A DNA stretch of 64,000 nucleotides, from assembly GCA_017457215.1 (NCBI GenBank), contig JAFTHU010000008.1, positions 1 through 64,000 of the forward strand, read 5' to 3'. Shown here piece by piece: positions 7,613-15,798 of the stretch (position 1 is the first letter of the stretch; each line of letters opens with the position of its first letter). The translations under genes and the position numbers were made by a program. Below the pieces are notes generated by a model. It made no database searches. It had not been told where the DNA came from and saw nothing but the letters and a program-made list of their open reading frames with translations. This stretch comes from Clostridia bacterium (GTDB lineage Bacteria > Bacillota > Clostridia > Christensenellales > Borkfalkiaceae).

Positions 7613-8404
7613 ATGAGCAAAACGGTGGTAATAGCATTTGCAAACAACAAAGGCGGCAGCGGGAAAACGACAACTTGTTCTAATATCGGTTGCGCGCTTG
7701 CGCTTGCAGGGAAAAAAGTGTTGATGTTGGACGGGGATATGCAGCTCAACCTCACCATTTCCTTTTTCGACGAAGAAACGGCGTACGAATACGCCAAAGG
7801 GGAGAAAAATATCTATCACGCCGTTGTAAAAGAACGGGACTTGGACGAATATATTTTGCCCACGGGGATAGAAAACCTGGATATCGTGCCGTCCACTTCG
7901 CTGATGAGTTCTATCGAATTTGATTTGTTTGGCAAATGGCAGAGAGAAACCATTTTGAAAAAATGCTTGGAAAGGGTACGTGCAAAAGGATATTACGATT
8001 ATATCTTAATCGATTCGCCTCCTACGCTCGGCGGTTGGGTAATGAACGTTATGTGTGCATCCGATTACGTAGTGATTCCCGTAGAAGCAAGCCCTTGGGG
8101 GTTGTTCGGTCTTGCTAATATGTTTGAATTCTGCGAGCAAGCAAAGCGTATCGCACCCAAGCTGGAAATTTTGGGTATCGCCGTTACGAAAGCGGACGAA
8201 CGTAAAAAGTATTTTAAGCAGACAATGGAAACATTGAAAGAGCTGGAAAATACAAGACTTTTTGAAAACTACGTACGGGTAGACAGCGCGGTGGAATGGG
8301 CGCAGGATAACAGTAAACCCGTCGTCGTATATAAGAAAAACAGCCGCAGCGCGGTTGAATATACACAACTTGCAAAGGAGATTATAGAATATGCCCATCG
8401 GTAA
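7613..8404 (+). CDS. ParA/MinD-family ATPase in the BMC operon (McdA-like candidate)
   Basis: The 263-residue protein has a deviant Walker A motif with signature lysine (NNKGGSGKTTT, Lys13 and Lys18), a switch I aspartate in LDGDMQLN, and Walker B LIDSPPTL. There is no N-terminal DNA-binding domain, so it is the small ParA type that binds nucleoid DNA non-specifically as an ATP dimer and positions cargo. It is the ninth consecutive same-strand gene after pduL, with an RBS (CGGAG) before ATG, and its stop overlaps the next gene by 14 bases. No parB or plasmid gene is nearby. Context therefore points to positioning of the microcompartment, as McdA does for carboxysomes. Function is inferred from context. 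Confidence 0.85.
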   Translation: MSKTVVIAFANNKGGSGKTTTCSNIGCALALAGKKVLMLDGDMQLNLTISFFDEETAYEYAKGEKNIYHAVVKERDLDEYILPTGIENLDIVPSTSLMSSIEFDLFGKWQRETILKKCLERVRAKGYYDYILIDSPPTLGGWVMNVMCASDYVVIPVEASPWGLFGLANMFEFCEQAKRIAPKLEILGIAVTKADERKKYFKQTMETLKELENTRLFENYVRVDSAVEWAQDNSKPVVVYKKNSRSAVEYTQLAKEIIEYAHR

Positions 8405-8672
8405 AAACGCAATTAAAAGAGTAGAAAACAACGGATATTCCAAGGTGGCGAGTTCCGCTCCCGATATGGAAAACAGTCACGTGATCGCAAATCCTGATCC
8501 GCAGGTCGTAGAAAAGTTGGTCGCGCCCGTAGAAGAAGCGGCGAAGAAGACGGTGAAAAAATCCGCAAGTAAAAAGCCTGCGGCAAAGAAAACCCCTGTA
8601 AAAAAGGCTGCGGTAAAGGACGGATTTTTGCGCGTAGAAGTGGGAACGGATATGCCTTATTATTTGTTATAA
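8391..8672 (+). CDS. Small lysine-rich protein coupled to the ParA ATPase (candidate McdB-like adaptor)
   Basis: This 93-residue protein has no recognised family. Residues 1-45 are polar (GKNAIKRVENNGYSK). Residues 50-75 form a histone-H1-like Lys/Ala/Pro stretch of repeated KKxA units, and the end is a compact, partly hydrophobic tail (GFLRVEVGTDMPYYLL). The start lies inside the ParA gene with AAAGGAG at 8374-8380, 10 bases upstream. Being small, basic, predicted disordered and directly behind parA matches the layout of ParA partner proteins, whose basic N-terminus stimulates the ATPase while another part binds cargo. The conserved-looking tail could contact the shell. A terminator follows, so it is the last gene of the BMC operon. 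Confidence 0.75.
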   Translation: MPIGKNAIKRVENNGYSKVASSAPDMENSHVIANPDPQVVEKLVAPVEEAAKKTVKKSASKKPAAKKTPVKKAAVKDGFLRVEVGTDMPYYLL

Positions 8673-8683
8673 TCGGCAAGGAC

Positions 8684-8714
8684 GGCGAAGGAAGAATCTT
8701 GCTTCGCCTTTTTT
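8684..8714 (+). terminator. Terminator ending the BMC operon
   Basis: A stem of GGCGAAG (8684-8690) with CTTCGCC (8702-8708), loop of 11, then six T at 8709-8714. It closes the transcription unit that includes the ParA pair. Confidence 0.8.
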
Positions 8715-8730
8715 AATAGGAAAAGAAAAA

Positions 8731-11538
8731 ATGAAACAGGTTGAAAAGAAATATCAATGTATTCCCTTTTGGTCTTGGAATGACGAATTGGACGAAGAGG
8801 GGCTTGTAAAACAAGTTGAATGGATGAACGAAAACGGCGTGGGCGGATTTTTTATGCATGCACGCGGCGGCTTAAAAACGGAATATTTGGGCGAAAAATG
8901 GTTCAGCTGTATCAAGGCTTGCGCCGAGAGAGCGGAAGAACTTGGTATGGAAGCGTACGCGTATGACGAGAACGGCTGGCCGAGCGGCTTCGTGGGCGGA
9001 AAATTGTTGGAAGATATCGAAAACCACGACAAATATTTAACGTTTAAAATTTGGGAATACGACGAAAATGCGACGGTTTCCTACGATATGTCGGGGAAAG
9101 CGCTTAAACGGACAAAAGCGCCTTGTGAAAACTGTTTGAACGTGTATGAACATTATGCGGCGTCTACGGCGGATATTTTAAACGGCGAAGTGGTGGATAA
9201 ATTTATTGCCGCCACGCACGAGGAATACAAAAAACGGGATACCTACAGTTTAAAAGGCTTTTTCACGGACGAACCGCAGTATTACCGTTGGGATACTGCC
9301 TATACCCGCGTCATGCCCAAGTATTTTGAGGAAAAATACGGCGAGGATATTTTAGACGGGCTGGGTTTGCTGTTCGTAGAAAAAGAAGGATATCGCGAAT
9401 TCCGCTATAAATATTGGAAAGGCATGCAAGAATTGATGCTGAAAAACTTTGCGGAAAAAATTTATACTTGGTGCGATAAAAACGGTTATAAACTGACGGG
9501 GCATTACGTGGAAGAGCAGAATATCGGTGCACAGATGGCATGCTGTGCGGGGATAATGCCTTTTTACGAATACGAACATATCCCTGGAATAGATTGGTTG
9601 GGAAAGCGAACGGGCGACGCGATTTCCCCCAAGCAAGTATCTTCTGTTGCGGCGCAACTTGGTAAAAAACAAACGCTCACCGAAACGTACGCTTGTTGCG
9701 GTTGGGACGTTACTCCGCAGGATTTGAAAGAGATTGCGGAATTTCAATACGTTGGCGGTGTCAATTTGATGTGTCAGCATCTTTTACCCTACACCGAACA
9801 CGGGCAGAGAAAACGCGATTATCCCGCGCATTATTCCAGCGTCAATCCTTGGGTAAAGAAAAACTTTAAAGAATTTAACGATTATTTCTCTCTTTTGGGT
9901 AAAATTTTATCGGAAAGCGAAGAAGTTGTCAACGTGGGCTTGTTCCACCCTCTGCGCAGTTCCTATTTTGAATATAAACGCTATACCGAACCCTACGCCA
10001 AAGAAATTTGCGAAATCGACGAAAGTTTGCTTGCGACGGTGAACGAATTGGTAGAAAGACAAATTCCGTTCCATTTTTTAGATGAAACCTTGCTTGCGAA
10101 ATATGGCAAAGTGGAAGGCAAAAAACTTGTTCTTGGAAATTGCGCCTACGATTACGTAGTGTTCCCCAAGACGTACACGATGGACAAAACCAGCGAAGTA
10201 TTGCTTCGTGCATTTGTAAAAGCGGGCGGCAAAGTATTGCTTTTGGACGAAAAGCCGACCTACGTTGAATGGAATGAATATAGCTATGATTATCTGGAGA
10301 CGAATACCGATTGGAACGAAATTTCGGCGGCGCAGTTATACACAGCGGCGAAGAACGCTACCGTTCGTACGGCACTCCGTAAGGATGAAAAGGGTAGATA
10401 TTTCCTGTACGCTGTGAACGTAGGCGACGAAACGGAAATCGAGTTCACGCTTAAAGGGGCGACGGCATTCTCGTCCTATGATATTTTAAAAGACGAATAT
10501 AAAACGGTGGCGACAAAGCTCCATTTCGATAAAGGGCAATCCTATCTGTTGTATTTCAGCAATGAAACGCCGAAAGCAGAGTGTGCGCGCACGCCTCTTC
10601 GTTTAGGCAAGCAGTTTACCGTTTCGAAAGAAGTGGAAAACTTCTTTACTATGGACTACGTTCGTTATTCTACGGACGGAGTTACGTTCAGTGAACCTAC
10701 GCATCATATGGGCGTTTTCAACGAAATGTTAGAGCGTAGATATAAGGGAAAATTGTATTTGAAATACGAGTTTACTGTGGATGCGCCCCCTACTAAATGC
10801 CACTTGCTTGCCGAGGATACCAACACGGTTTGCGTATCCGTCAACGGCAATATCGTTGAAAAAATCGGCTCGGCGGAACTTGAAAAGGCTCTTATGGAAT
10901 ACGACGTCGCGCACCTTATCAAGACGGGCAAAAACGAAGTGGTAATCGAAATTGATTATTTCCAAAGCGAGCAGGTCTATTATGCGTTGTTTGGCGAAAA
11001 CGTAACGGAGAGTTTAAAAAACTGTCTTGCATACGATACGGATATCGAGGCGATATTCTTGCGCGGAAATTTCGGGGTTTACGGCGAATTTAAATCGGGG
11101 AATACGGACGTGATCGTGATCGGGGATAATTTCCGCATTGGAAAACAAGAGCTCGTTTTGTGCGACCTTGTTGAAGAAGGATACCCGTTCTTTGCAGGGG
11201 ATATTTCGCTTAAGCAAACGGTAACGGTAGAAGATACGAACCGCGATTTGGTGATTGATTGGAAGTATCACTTAATCGAAGTGAAAATCAATGGTAAATA
11301 CGTCGGCAGAATGATGTTCGGTAATAAATTAGACATATCCAAATATCTGAAAAAGGGCGAAAATGAGATTGAACTTGTTTTAACAATCGGCAATCGCAAT
11401 TTGATGGGGCCTTTCCATGACCCCGACCAAGACCCGACCTACGTAGGTCCGCATACTTGGGAAAGAATCGGTACGTGGAAAAACGGAAAGAGTACGAGGG
11501 TGGTAGACGGTTACGCTTTGGTGAAGACAATCGTATAA
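8731..11538 (+). CDS. GH106-like glycoside hydrolase (alpha-L-rhamnosidase family), cytoplasmic
   Basis: The 935-residue protein opens with the pattern recalled from GH106-like enzymes: PFWSWNDELDEEGLVKQ, then GGFFMHARGGL and AYDENGWPSGF. A TIM-barrel catalytic part (about 1-560) is followed by beta-sandwich domains (about 600-935), including a galactose-binding-like end. No signal peptide is visible, so it should act on imported oligosaccharides. The family includes alpha-L-rhamnosidases. Release of rhamnose would feed the microcompartment, because rhamnose catabolism gives lactaldehyde and 1,2-propanediol. It starts 17 bases after the BMC terminator with a weak RBS (AATAGG), so some readthrough is possible. 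The substrate is not proven. Confidence 0.72.
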   Translation: MKQVEKKYQCIPFWSWNDELDEEGLVKQVEWMNENGVGGFFMHARGGLKTEYLGEKWFSCIKACAERAEELGMEAYAYDENGWPSGFVGGKLLEDIENHDKYLTFKIWEYDENATVSYDMSGKALKRTKAPCENCLNVYEHYAASTADILNGEVVDKFIAATHEEYKKRDTYSLKGFFTDEPQYYRWDTAYTRVMPKYFEEKYGEDILDGLGLLFVEKEGYREFRYKYWKGMQELMLKNFAEKIYTWCDKNGYKLTGHYVEEQNIGAQMACCAGIMPFYEYEHIPGIDWLGKRTGDAISPKQVSSVAAQLGKKQTLTETYACCGWDVTPQDLKEIAEFQYVGGVNLMCQHLLPYTEHGQRKRDYPAHYSSVNPWVKKNFKEFNDYFSLLGKILSESEEVVNVGLFHPLRSSYFEYKRYTEPYAKEICEIDESLLATVNELVERQIPFHFLDETLLAKYGKVEGKKLVLGNCAYDYVVFPKTYTMDKTSEVLLRAFVKAGGKVLLLDEKPTYVEWNEYSYDYLETNTDWNEISAAQLYTAAKNATVRTALRKDEKGRYFLYAVNVGDETEIEFTLKGATAFSSYDILKDEYKTVATKLHFDKGQSYLLYFSNETPKAECARTPLRLGKQFTVSKEVENFFTMDYVRYSTDGVTFSEPTHHMGVFNEMLERRYKGKLYLKYEFTVDAPPTKCHLLAEDTNTVCVSVNGNIVEKIGSAELEKALMEYDVAHLIKTGKNEVVIEIDYFQSEQVYYALFGENVTESLKNCLAYDTDIEAIFLRGNFGVYGEFKSGNTDVIVIGDNFRIGKQELVLCDLVEEGYPFFAGDISLKQTVTVEDTNRDLVIDWKYHLIEVKINGKYVGRMMFGNKLDISKYLKKGENEIELVLTIGNRNLMGPFHDPDQDPTYVGPHTWERIGTWKNGKSTRVVDGYALVKTIV

Positions 11539-11554
11539 ACGAATTAAAAAAATC

Positions 11555-11595
11555 GAAAAAACAGCTTGTTGGGAAAAGAAACGGGCTGTTTTTTT
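11555..11595 (+). terminator. Rho-independent terminator
   Basis: A 10-bp stem (11555-11564 with 11585-11594) whose 3' arm ends in a run of T, directly after the GH106-like gene. Confidence 0.8.
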
Positions 11596-11607
11596 GTTAG
11601 CGTTATA

Positions 11608-11636
11608 TTGACAAAGAGGGTTGGCTATGTTATAAT
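11608..11636 (+). promoter_or_regulatory. Sigma-A promoter of the arylpyruvate operon
   Basis: Perfect TTGACA (11608-11613), 17-bp spacer, TATAAT (11631-11636), about 30 bases before the thioesterase start. A full consensus suggests strong, largely constitutive expression. Confidence 0.88.
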
Positions 11637-11665
11637 AATATCATAATTTTTTTTGAGGGAAGACT

Positions 11666-12097
11666 GTGAAAAACGAAGAATTGACAAAAAAAATATTTGA
11701 AAAAGACCGCTTTATAAAGTTGATTGGAGCGGAGATTATCGAATTGACAGAGGGAAAGGCAGTTGTTCGCGCAACCGTTACGGAAAATTGTTTTAACGCC
11801 AACGGAAACGCGCAAGGCGGTATGTTGTATACGCTGGCTGATTTTACCTTTGCCGTTCTTGCAAATCATTTGCACCCGATGACGGTAACGCAAGGCGGAC
11901 AAATCCATTACGTGCGTGCGGTAAGTTCTCCATATGTTACGGCGGAAGCAAAAGAATTGGTGCGCGCTGGACATAATTGCGTTAGCGAAGTAATTTTGCG
12001 GGACGCGACGGGCGAAATCGTTTGCACGTGTACCTTTAACGGCTTTGTTAAAGACGTGGAACGAGAAAAATTGATAGAACGTTTTTCAAACGAATAA
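11666..12097 (+). CDS. PaaI-like hotdog-fold acyl-CoA thioesterase
   Basis: The 143-residue single hotdog-domain protein matches PaaI/YbgC-like thioesterases: NANGNAQGGMLYTLADFTFA covers the central helix with the QGG turn, followed by GGQIHYVRAV. It would hydrolyse aromatic or other acyl-CoA esters. It starts with GTG, with GAGGGA five bases upstream. It is first in an operon with iorA, iorB and a phenylacetate-CoA ligase, so arylacetyl-CoA is the likely substrate. Its hydrolysis would spare CoA when aromatic acids are overproduced. Confidence 0.82.
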   Translation: MKNEELTKKIFEKDRFIKLIGAEIIELTEGKAVVRATVTENCFNANGNAQGGMLYTLADFTFAVLANHLHPMTVTQGGQIHYVRAVSSPYVTAEAKELVRAGHNCVSEVILRDATGEIVCTCTFNGFVKDVEREKLIERFSNE

Positions 12098-12109
12098 AGG
12101 GAAAAGAAT

Positions 12110-13828
12110 ATGAAAGAATTAATGTTGACAAATAAGGCGATTGCGCGCGGCGCGTACGAGGCGGGGGTAAAAGTGCTTTCCGCTTATCCCGGTACGCCCA
12201 GCACGGAAATTGCAGAAAATTTCGTAAAGCACGAAGGCGTGTATGCGGAATGGGCTCCCAATGAAAAGGTTGCGGTAGAGGTGGCAATCGGCGCGGCGGT
12301 TGGCGGCGTTAGAGCAATGGCTTGTATGAAACACGTCGGTTTGAACGTGGCGGCTGACCCTCTGTTTACGGCGGCGTATACGGGTGTGAACGGCGGGCTT
12401 GTGATTGTCGTAGCGGACGACCCTGGTATGCATTCTTCACAAAACGAACAGGATAGCCGTTATTATGCGCGCGGCGCGCACGTGCCGATGTTAGAACCTT
12501 CTGACGCAAACGAAGCGAAAGAGTTTGTAAAGCTTGCCTATGAAATCAGTGAGAAATTCGATACGCCCGTATTGTTGCGTGAAACGACCCGTGTGGCGCA
12601 TTCCCACGGCATGGTGGAACTTTGTGAACGCGAAGAAATCGGGGTGAAACCGTACGAAAAATCGGCGGCGAAATACGTAATGATGCCCGCCAATGCAATC
12701 AAGCGGCACGTGGTGTTGGAACAGCGAGATAAAGACCTTTTGGCGTATGCTTGCAGTGCGGCGTGCAATCGTGCGGAGTATACCAACGAAGAGGAAATCG
12801 GCGTAGTTTGTTCGGGCGTGGTTTACGAATATGTAAAAGAAGCGTTGCCGAATGCAAACGTATATAAAATTGGTATGGTACATCCCGTGCCCGCGCCTGC
12901 GATTGCGGAATTTGCCAAAAATGTAAAGAAATTATACGTTATTGAAGAATTAGAACCGTTTATCGAGGATGCGTTGAAAGCGGCGGGGATTGCGTGCGAA
13001 GGGAAATCGTTATTCTCCTTACAAGGCGAAATTTCTGTGCCGAAAATTAAAGCTGCGTTCGGTTTGGAAACGGAAATGACAATAGAAGCGGAAAATGTCC
13101 CTGCCCGTCCTCCCGTTATGTGCGCAGGCTGCCCGCACCGCGGTGTATTCTACGTGTTGAACAAATTAAAGCTGACGGTTAACGGCGATATCGGTTGTTA
13201 TACGTTGGGTGCGGTTGCGCCCTTGTCCGCGGTGGATACTTGTGTTTGTATGGGCGCGTCGGTGGGTATGGCACACGGTATGAAAAAGGCTACGGACGGA
13301 GAGATTCGCAACGTGGCAGTGATTGGTGATTCGACGTTTTTACACAGCGGCGTAACGGGACTTATCAATGCCGTATATAATCAAAGCGGCATCACGCTGT
13401 TGATTTTGGATAATTCCACAACCGGTATGACGGGGCATCAACAACACCCTGCTACGGGTAAAAATCTTAAAGGTGAGCCTGCGCCCGTCGTATTGTTGGA
13501 CGAACTTTGCCGTGCTTGTGGCGTGAAAGATTTGGCGATTGTGGACGCATATGACGTGAAAGCGGTGGAAAAAGCGGTAAAAGCTGCGATTGCTTCGCCA
13601 GAAGTGAGTGTCATCATTGCGCAAAGACCTTGTGCGTTGTTGGATAAATCGTCCAAACCTAAAATGAAAGTGGAAAATTGCAAAAATTGCGGCGTATGTA
13701 TGCGTATCGGTTGTCCTGCTATCAGTATGGGCGAAAACGGTGTGGTTATCGACGCAAACCAATGTACGGGTTGTGGCGTATGCGCGGCAGTTTGTCCGTT
13801 TAACGCGCTCGTAAAGGAGGGCAAATAA
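12110..13828 (+). CDS. iorA: Indolepyruvate:ferredoxin oxidoreductase, alpha subunit
   Basis: The 572-residue subunit oxidatively decarboxylates aryl-2-oxoacids to aryl-acetyl-CoA with reduction of ferredoxin. The N-terminal pyrimidine domain has AYPGTPSTEIAENF, and the TPP-binding domain has CAGCPHRG, NGDIGCYTLG and GDSTFLHSG. The C-terminus holds two 4Fe-4S motifs (CKNCGVCMRIGCP and CTGCGVCAAVCPF). Length is close to the usual 580-600. It lies 12 bases after the thioesterase and directly before iorB, forming the standard two-subunit enzyme. Confidence 0.95.
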   Translation: MKELMLTNKAIARGAYEAGVKVLSAYPGTPSTEIAENFVKHEGVYAEWAPNEKVAVEVAIGAAVGGVRAMACMKHVGLNVAADPLFTAAYTGVNGGLVIVVADDPGMHSSQNEQDSRYYARGAHVPMLEPSDANEAKEFVKLAYEISEKFDTPVLLRETTRVAHSHGMVELCEREEIGVKPYEKSAAKYVMMPANAIKRHVVLEQRDKDLLAYACSAACNRAEYTNEEEIGVVCSGVVYEYVKEALPNANVYKIGMVHPVPAPAIAEFAKNVKKLYVIEELEPFIEDALKAAGIACEGKSLFSLQGEISVPKIKAAFGLETEMTIEAENVPARPPVMCAGCPHRGVFYVLNKLKLTVNGDIGCYTLGAVAPLSAVDTCVCMGASVGMAHGMKKATDGEIRNVAVIGDSTFLHSGVTGLINAVYNQSGITLLILDNSTTGMTGHQQHPATGKNLKGEPAPVVLLDELCRACGVKDLAIVDAYDVKAVEKAVKAAIASPEVSVIIAQRPCALLDKSSKPKMKVENCKNCGVCMRIGCPAISMGENGVVIDANQCTGCGVCAAVCPFNALVKEGK

Positions 13829-13829
13829 T

Positions 13830-14399
13830 ATGATGAACGTATTAATTGCTGGTGTTGGCGGGCAGGGAACGTTACTTGCAAGCCGTGTGCTTGGAAAATA
13901 CGCTATGCTTGCGGGAAAAGATTGTAAATTGAGCGAAATTCACGGTATGAGTCAACGTGGCGGCAGCGTAGTTACGCACGTGCGTATCGGCGATAAAATT
14001 TACTCCCCTGTGATTTGGGAGGGAAGCGCAGACGTAATTTTGGCGTTTGAAGCGTTGGAAGCGGTGCGCGTTAAGCATTATTTGAAAAAAGACGGGATTT
14101 TGCTTACGAACGACGAGAAAATTTTGCCTATGCCTTGCATTACAGGGGCGGCGAAATATCCCGACGGACTGAAAGAAAAGCTGACGGGGGAGAGCGCAAA
14201 CGTGCATTTTATTCCTGCGCAGAAATGGGCAATGGAAGCCGGTAGCGCAAAAGCGACGAATATCGTAATACTCGGCGCGCTTTGCAAATTGTGCGGCTTG
14301 GATAGAACAGTGATGGCGGAAGCGGTTGCCGCTTGCGTGCCCGAGAAGTTCCAAGCTTTGAATTTGAAAGCGTTTGAACTTGGGTTTGAACGGGTGTAA
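13830..14399 (+). CDS. iorB: Indolepyruvate:ferredoxin oxidoreductase, beta subunit
   Basis: The 189-residue gamma-type domain protein (VLIAGVGGQGTLLASRVLG, SEIHGMSQRGGSV) is the standard partner of IorA. It starts one base after the iorA stop with AGGAGG at a 9-base spacing. A second ATG at 13833 is equally possible. Amino-acid fermenters use this pair to draw reduced ferredoxin from transaminated Phe, Tyr and Trp. Confidence 0.94.
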   Translation: MMNVLIAGVGGQGTLLASRVLGKYAMLAGKDCKLSEIHGMSQRGGSVVTHVRIGDKIYSPVIWEGSADVILAFEALEAVRVKHYLKKDGILLTNDEKILPMPCITGAAKYPDGLKEKLTGESANVHFIPAQKWAMEAGSAKATNIVILGALCKLCGLDRTVMAEAVAACVPEKFQALNLKAFELGFERV

Positions 14400-14414
14400 A
14401 AGCAGTGAAAATAT

Positions 14415-14454
14415 ACCGTGTTCATACACGGTGGTTGCAGGGGGAAACTGCAAC
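14415..14454 (+). other. Tandem hairpins upstream of the CoA ligase gene
   Basis: Two adjacent stem-loops, ACCGTG/CACGGT (14415-14432) and GTTGCAG/CTGCAAC (14434-14454), fill the gap between iorB and the ligase gene just before its RBS (AAAGGA). No T run follows. They may stabilise or separate the mRNA segments; no known riboswitch was recognised. Confidence 0.4.
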
Positions 14455-14469
14455 AAAGGATAAAAAGTT

Positions 14470-15774
14470 ATGCAGTATTTTCAAAAAGAATTAGAAACGA
14501 TGAGCGCAGACCAAAAAAAGGTGTTACAATCAGAACGCCTTGTAAAAATGGTCAAGTATGTTTACGAGAATCAAAAACCTTATCGCGCGAAGATGGACGC
14601 AATAAAATTGAAACCCGACGATATCAAATCGATTGACGATATCTATAAGTTGCCTTATACCGTAAAGCAAGACTTGCGCGACGCGTATCCGTTCGGCATG
14701 ATGGCGCGTTCTCGCCGCGATTTGGTACGTTTACATGCGTCTAGCGCAACAACGGGTAAACTTACGGTTGCAGGCTATACGATGAACGATATTGACGTTT
14801 GGGGTGAATGTGCTGCACGTTCGTTGGTTATGGCGGGCGCAGATGAAGAAAGTATCATTCACATAGCATACGGCTACGGCTTGTTTACGGGCGGTTTGGG
14901 TATGCACTACGGCGGTGAAAAATTAGGCGCTTGCGTTGTACCTGCGTCGGCGGGAAATACGCAAAAACAAATTCAGCTTATCACAGATTTCGGTGCAGAT
15001 ATTATCTGCTGTACACCGTCGTACATTATTTATTTGGCAGAAGAAATCGAGAAACTCGGGTTAAAACCGGGCGTGGATATCAAGCTCAAAGGCGGCGTTT
15101 TCGGCGCGGAAGCGTGGTCGGAGGGGATGCGTGCAGATATTGAAAAACGTTTGGGTATCCGTGCTTGCGATATTTACGGCTTGAGTGAAATTGCGGGACC
15201 CGGCGTTGCATGCGATTGCGAATTTAAGACGGGTATGCATTTCCAAGACGACCATTTCTATCCGGAAATTGTAGACGTGAACACGTTAGAGCCGTTGCCT
15301 TACGGGGAATCGGGCGAGCTGGTAATTACAACCCTTACCAAAGAGGGAATGCCTTTGCTTCGTTATAGAACGCGGGATATTGCAAGCTTGAACGCAGACC
15401 CTTGTCCTTGTGGCAGAACGACGATAAAACTGAATAAAATAACGGGCAGAAGCGACGATATGTTGATTATCCGTGGGGTAAACGTATTTCCTTCGCAGAT
15501 TGAAAGCGTATTGCTTAAGGACGCGGATATTCAGCCGCATTATCATATTAACGTAGACCGCGTAAATAGTTTGGATACGATGGAAATCGTAGTGGAATTG
15601 TCCCCCAACGTTTCCATTGACGAAGTTGCGCACGTAGAGGAGATTCGCAAGAGATTGGCGGCGAATATGGCGTCTGCGCTTTCGGTCAGCGCGAAAATTA
15701 CGTTGGTTTCGCCCGGTACGGTAGCGCGTAGCGAAGGAAAAGCGAAGCGTATCACCGATAATAGAAAATTGTAA
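14470..15774 (+). CDS. paaK: Phenylacetate-CoA ligase (AMP-forming)
   Basis: The 434-residue member of the adenylate-forming family has the PaaK length and motifs: HASSATTGKLTVAGYT for ATP binding, YGLSEIAGPGVA, and RYRTRDIASLN followed by TGRSDDMLIIRGVNVFPSQIE. It activates phenylacetate or indoleacetate to the CoA thioester with ATP. Next to IorAB, which makes the same thioesters from 2-oxoacids, it can run in reverse to conserve ATP or retain arylacetates. This pairing is common in anaerobes. Confidence 0.92.
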   Translation: MQYFQKELETMSADQKKVLQSERLVKMVKYVYENQKPYRAKMDAIKLKPDDIKSIDDIYKLPYTVKQDLRDAYPFGMMARSRRDLVRLHASSATTGKLTVAGYTMNDIDVWGECAARSLVMAGADEESIIHIAYGYGLFTGGLGMHYGGEKLGACVVPASAGNTQKQIQLITDFGADIICCTPSYIIYLAEEIEKLGLKPGVDIKLKGGVFGAEAWSEGMRADIEKRLGIRACDIYGLSEIAGPGVACDCEFKTGMHFQDDHFYPEIVDVNTLEPLPYGESGELVITTLTKEGMPLLRYRTRDIASLNADPCPCGRTTIKLNKITGRSDDMLIIRGVNVFPSQIESVLLKDADIQPHYHINVDRVNSLDTMEIVVELSPNVSIDEVAHVEEIRKRLAANMASALSVSAKITLVSPGTVARSEGKAKRITDNRKL

Positions 15775-15798
15775 GACGATACGATTAGGAGGGGAAAA

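Noticed and set aside
7613..8672. Chromosome or plasmid partition locus
   Set aside because: No parB homologue, parS-like repeats or replication gene nearby; the pair is inside the BMC operon.
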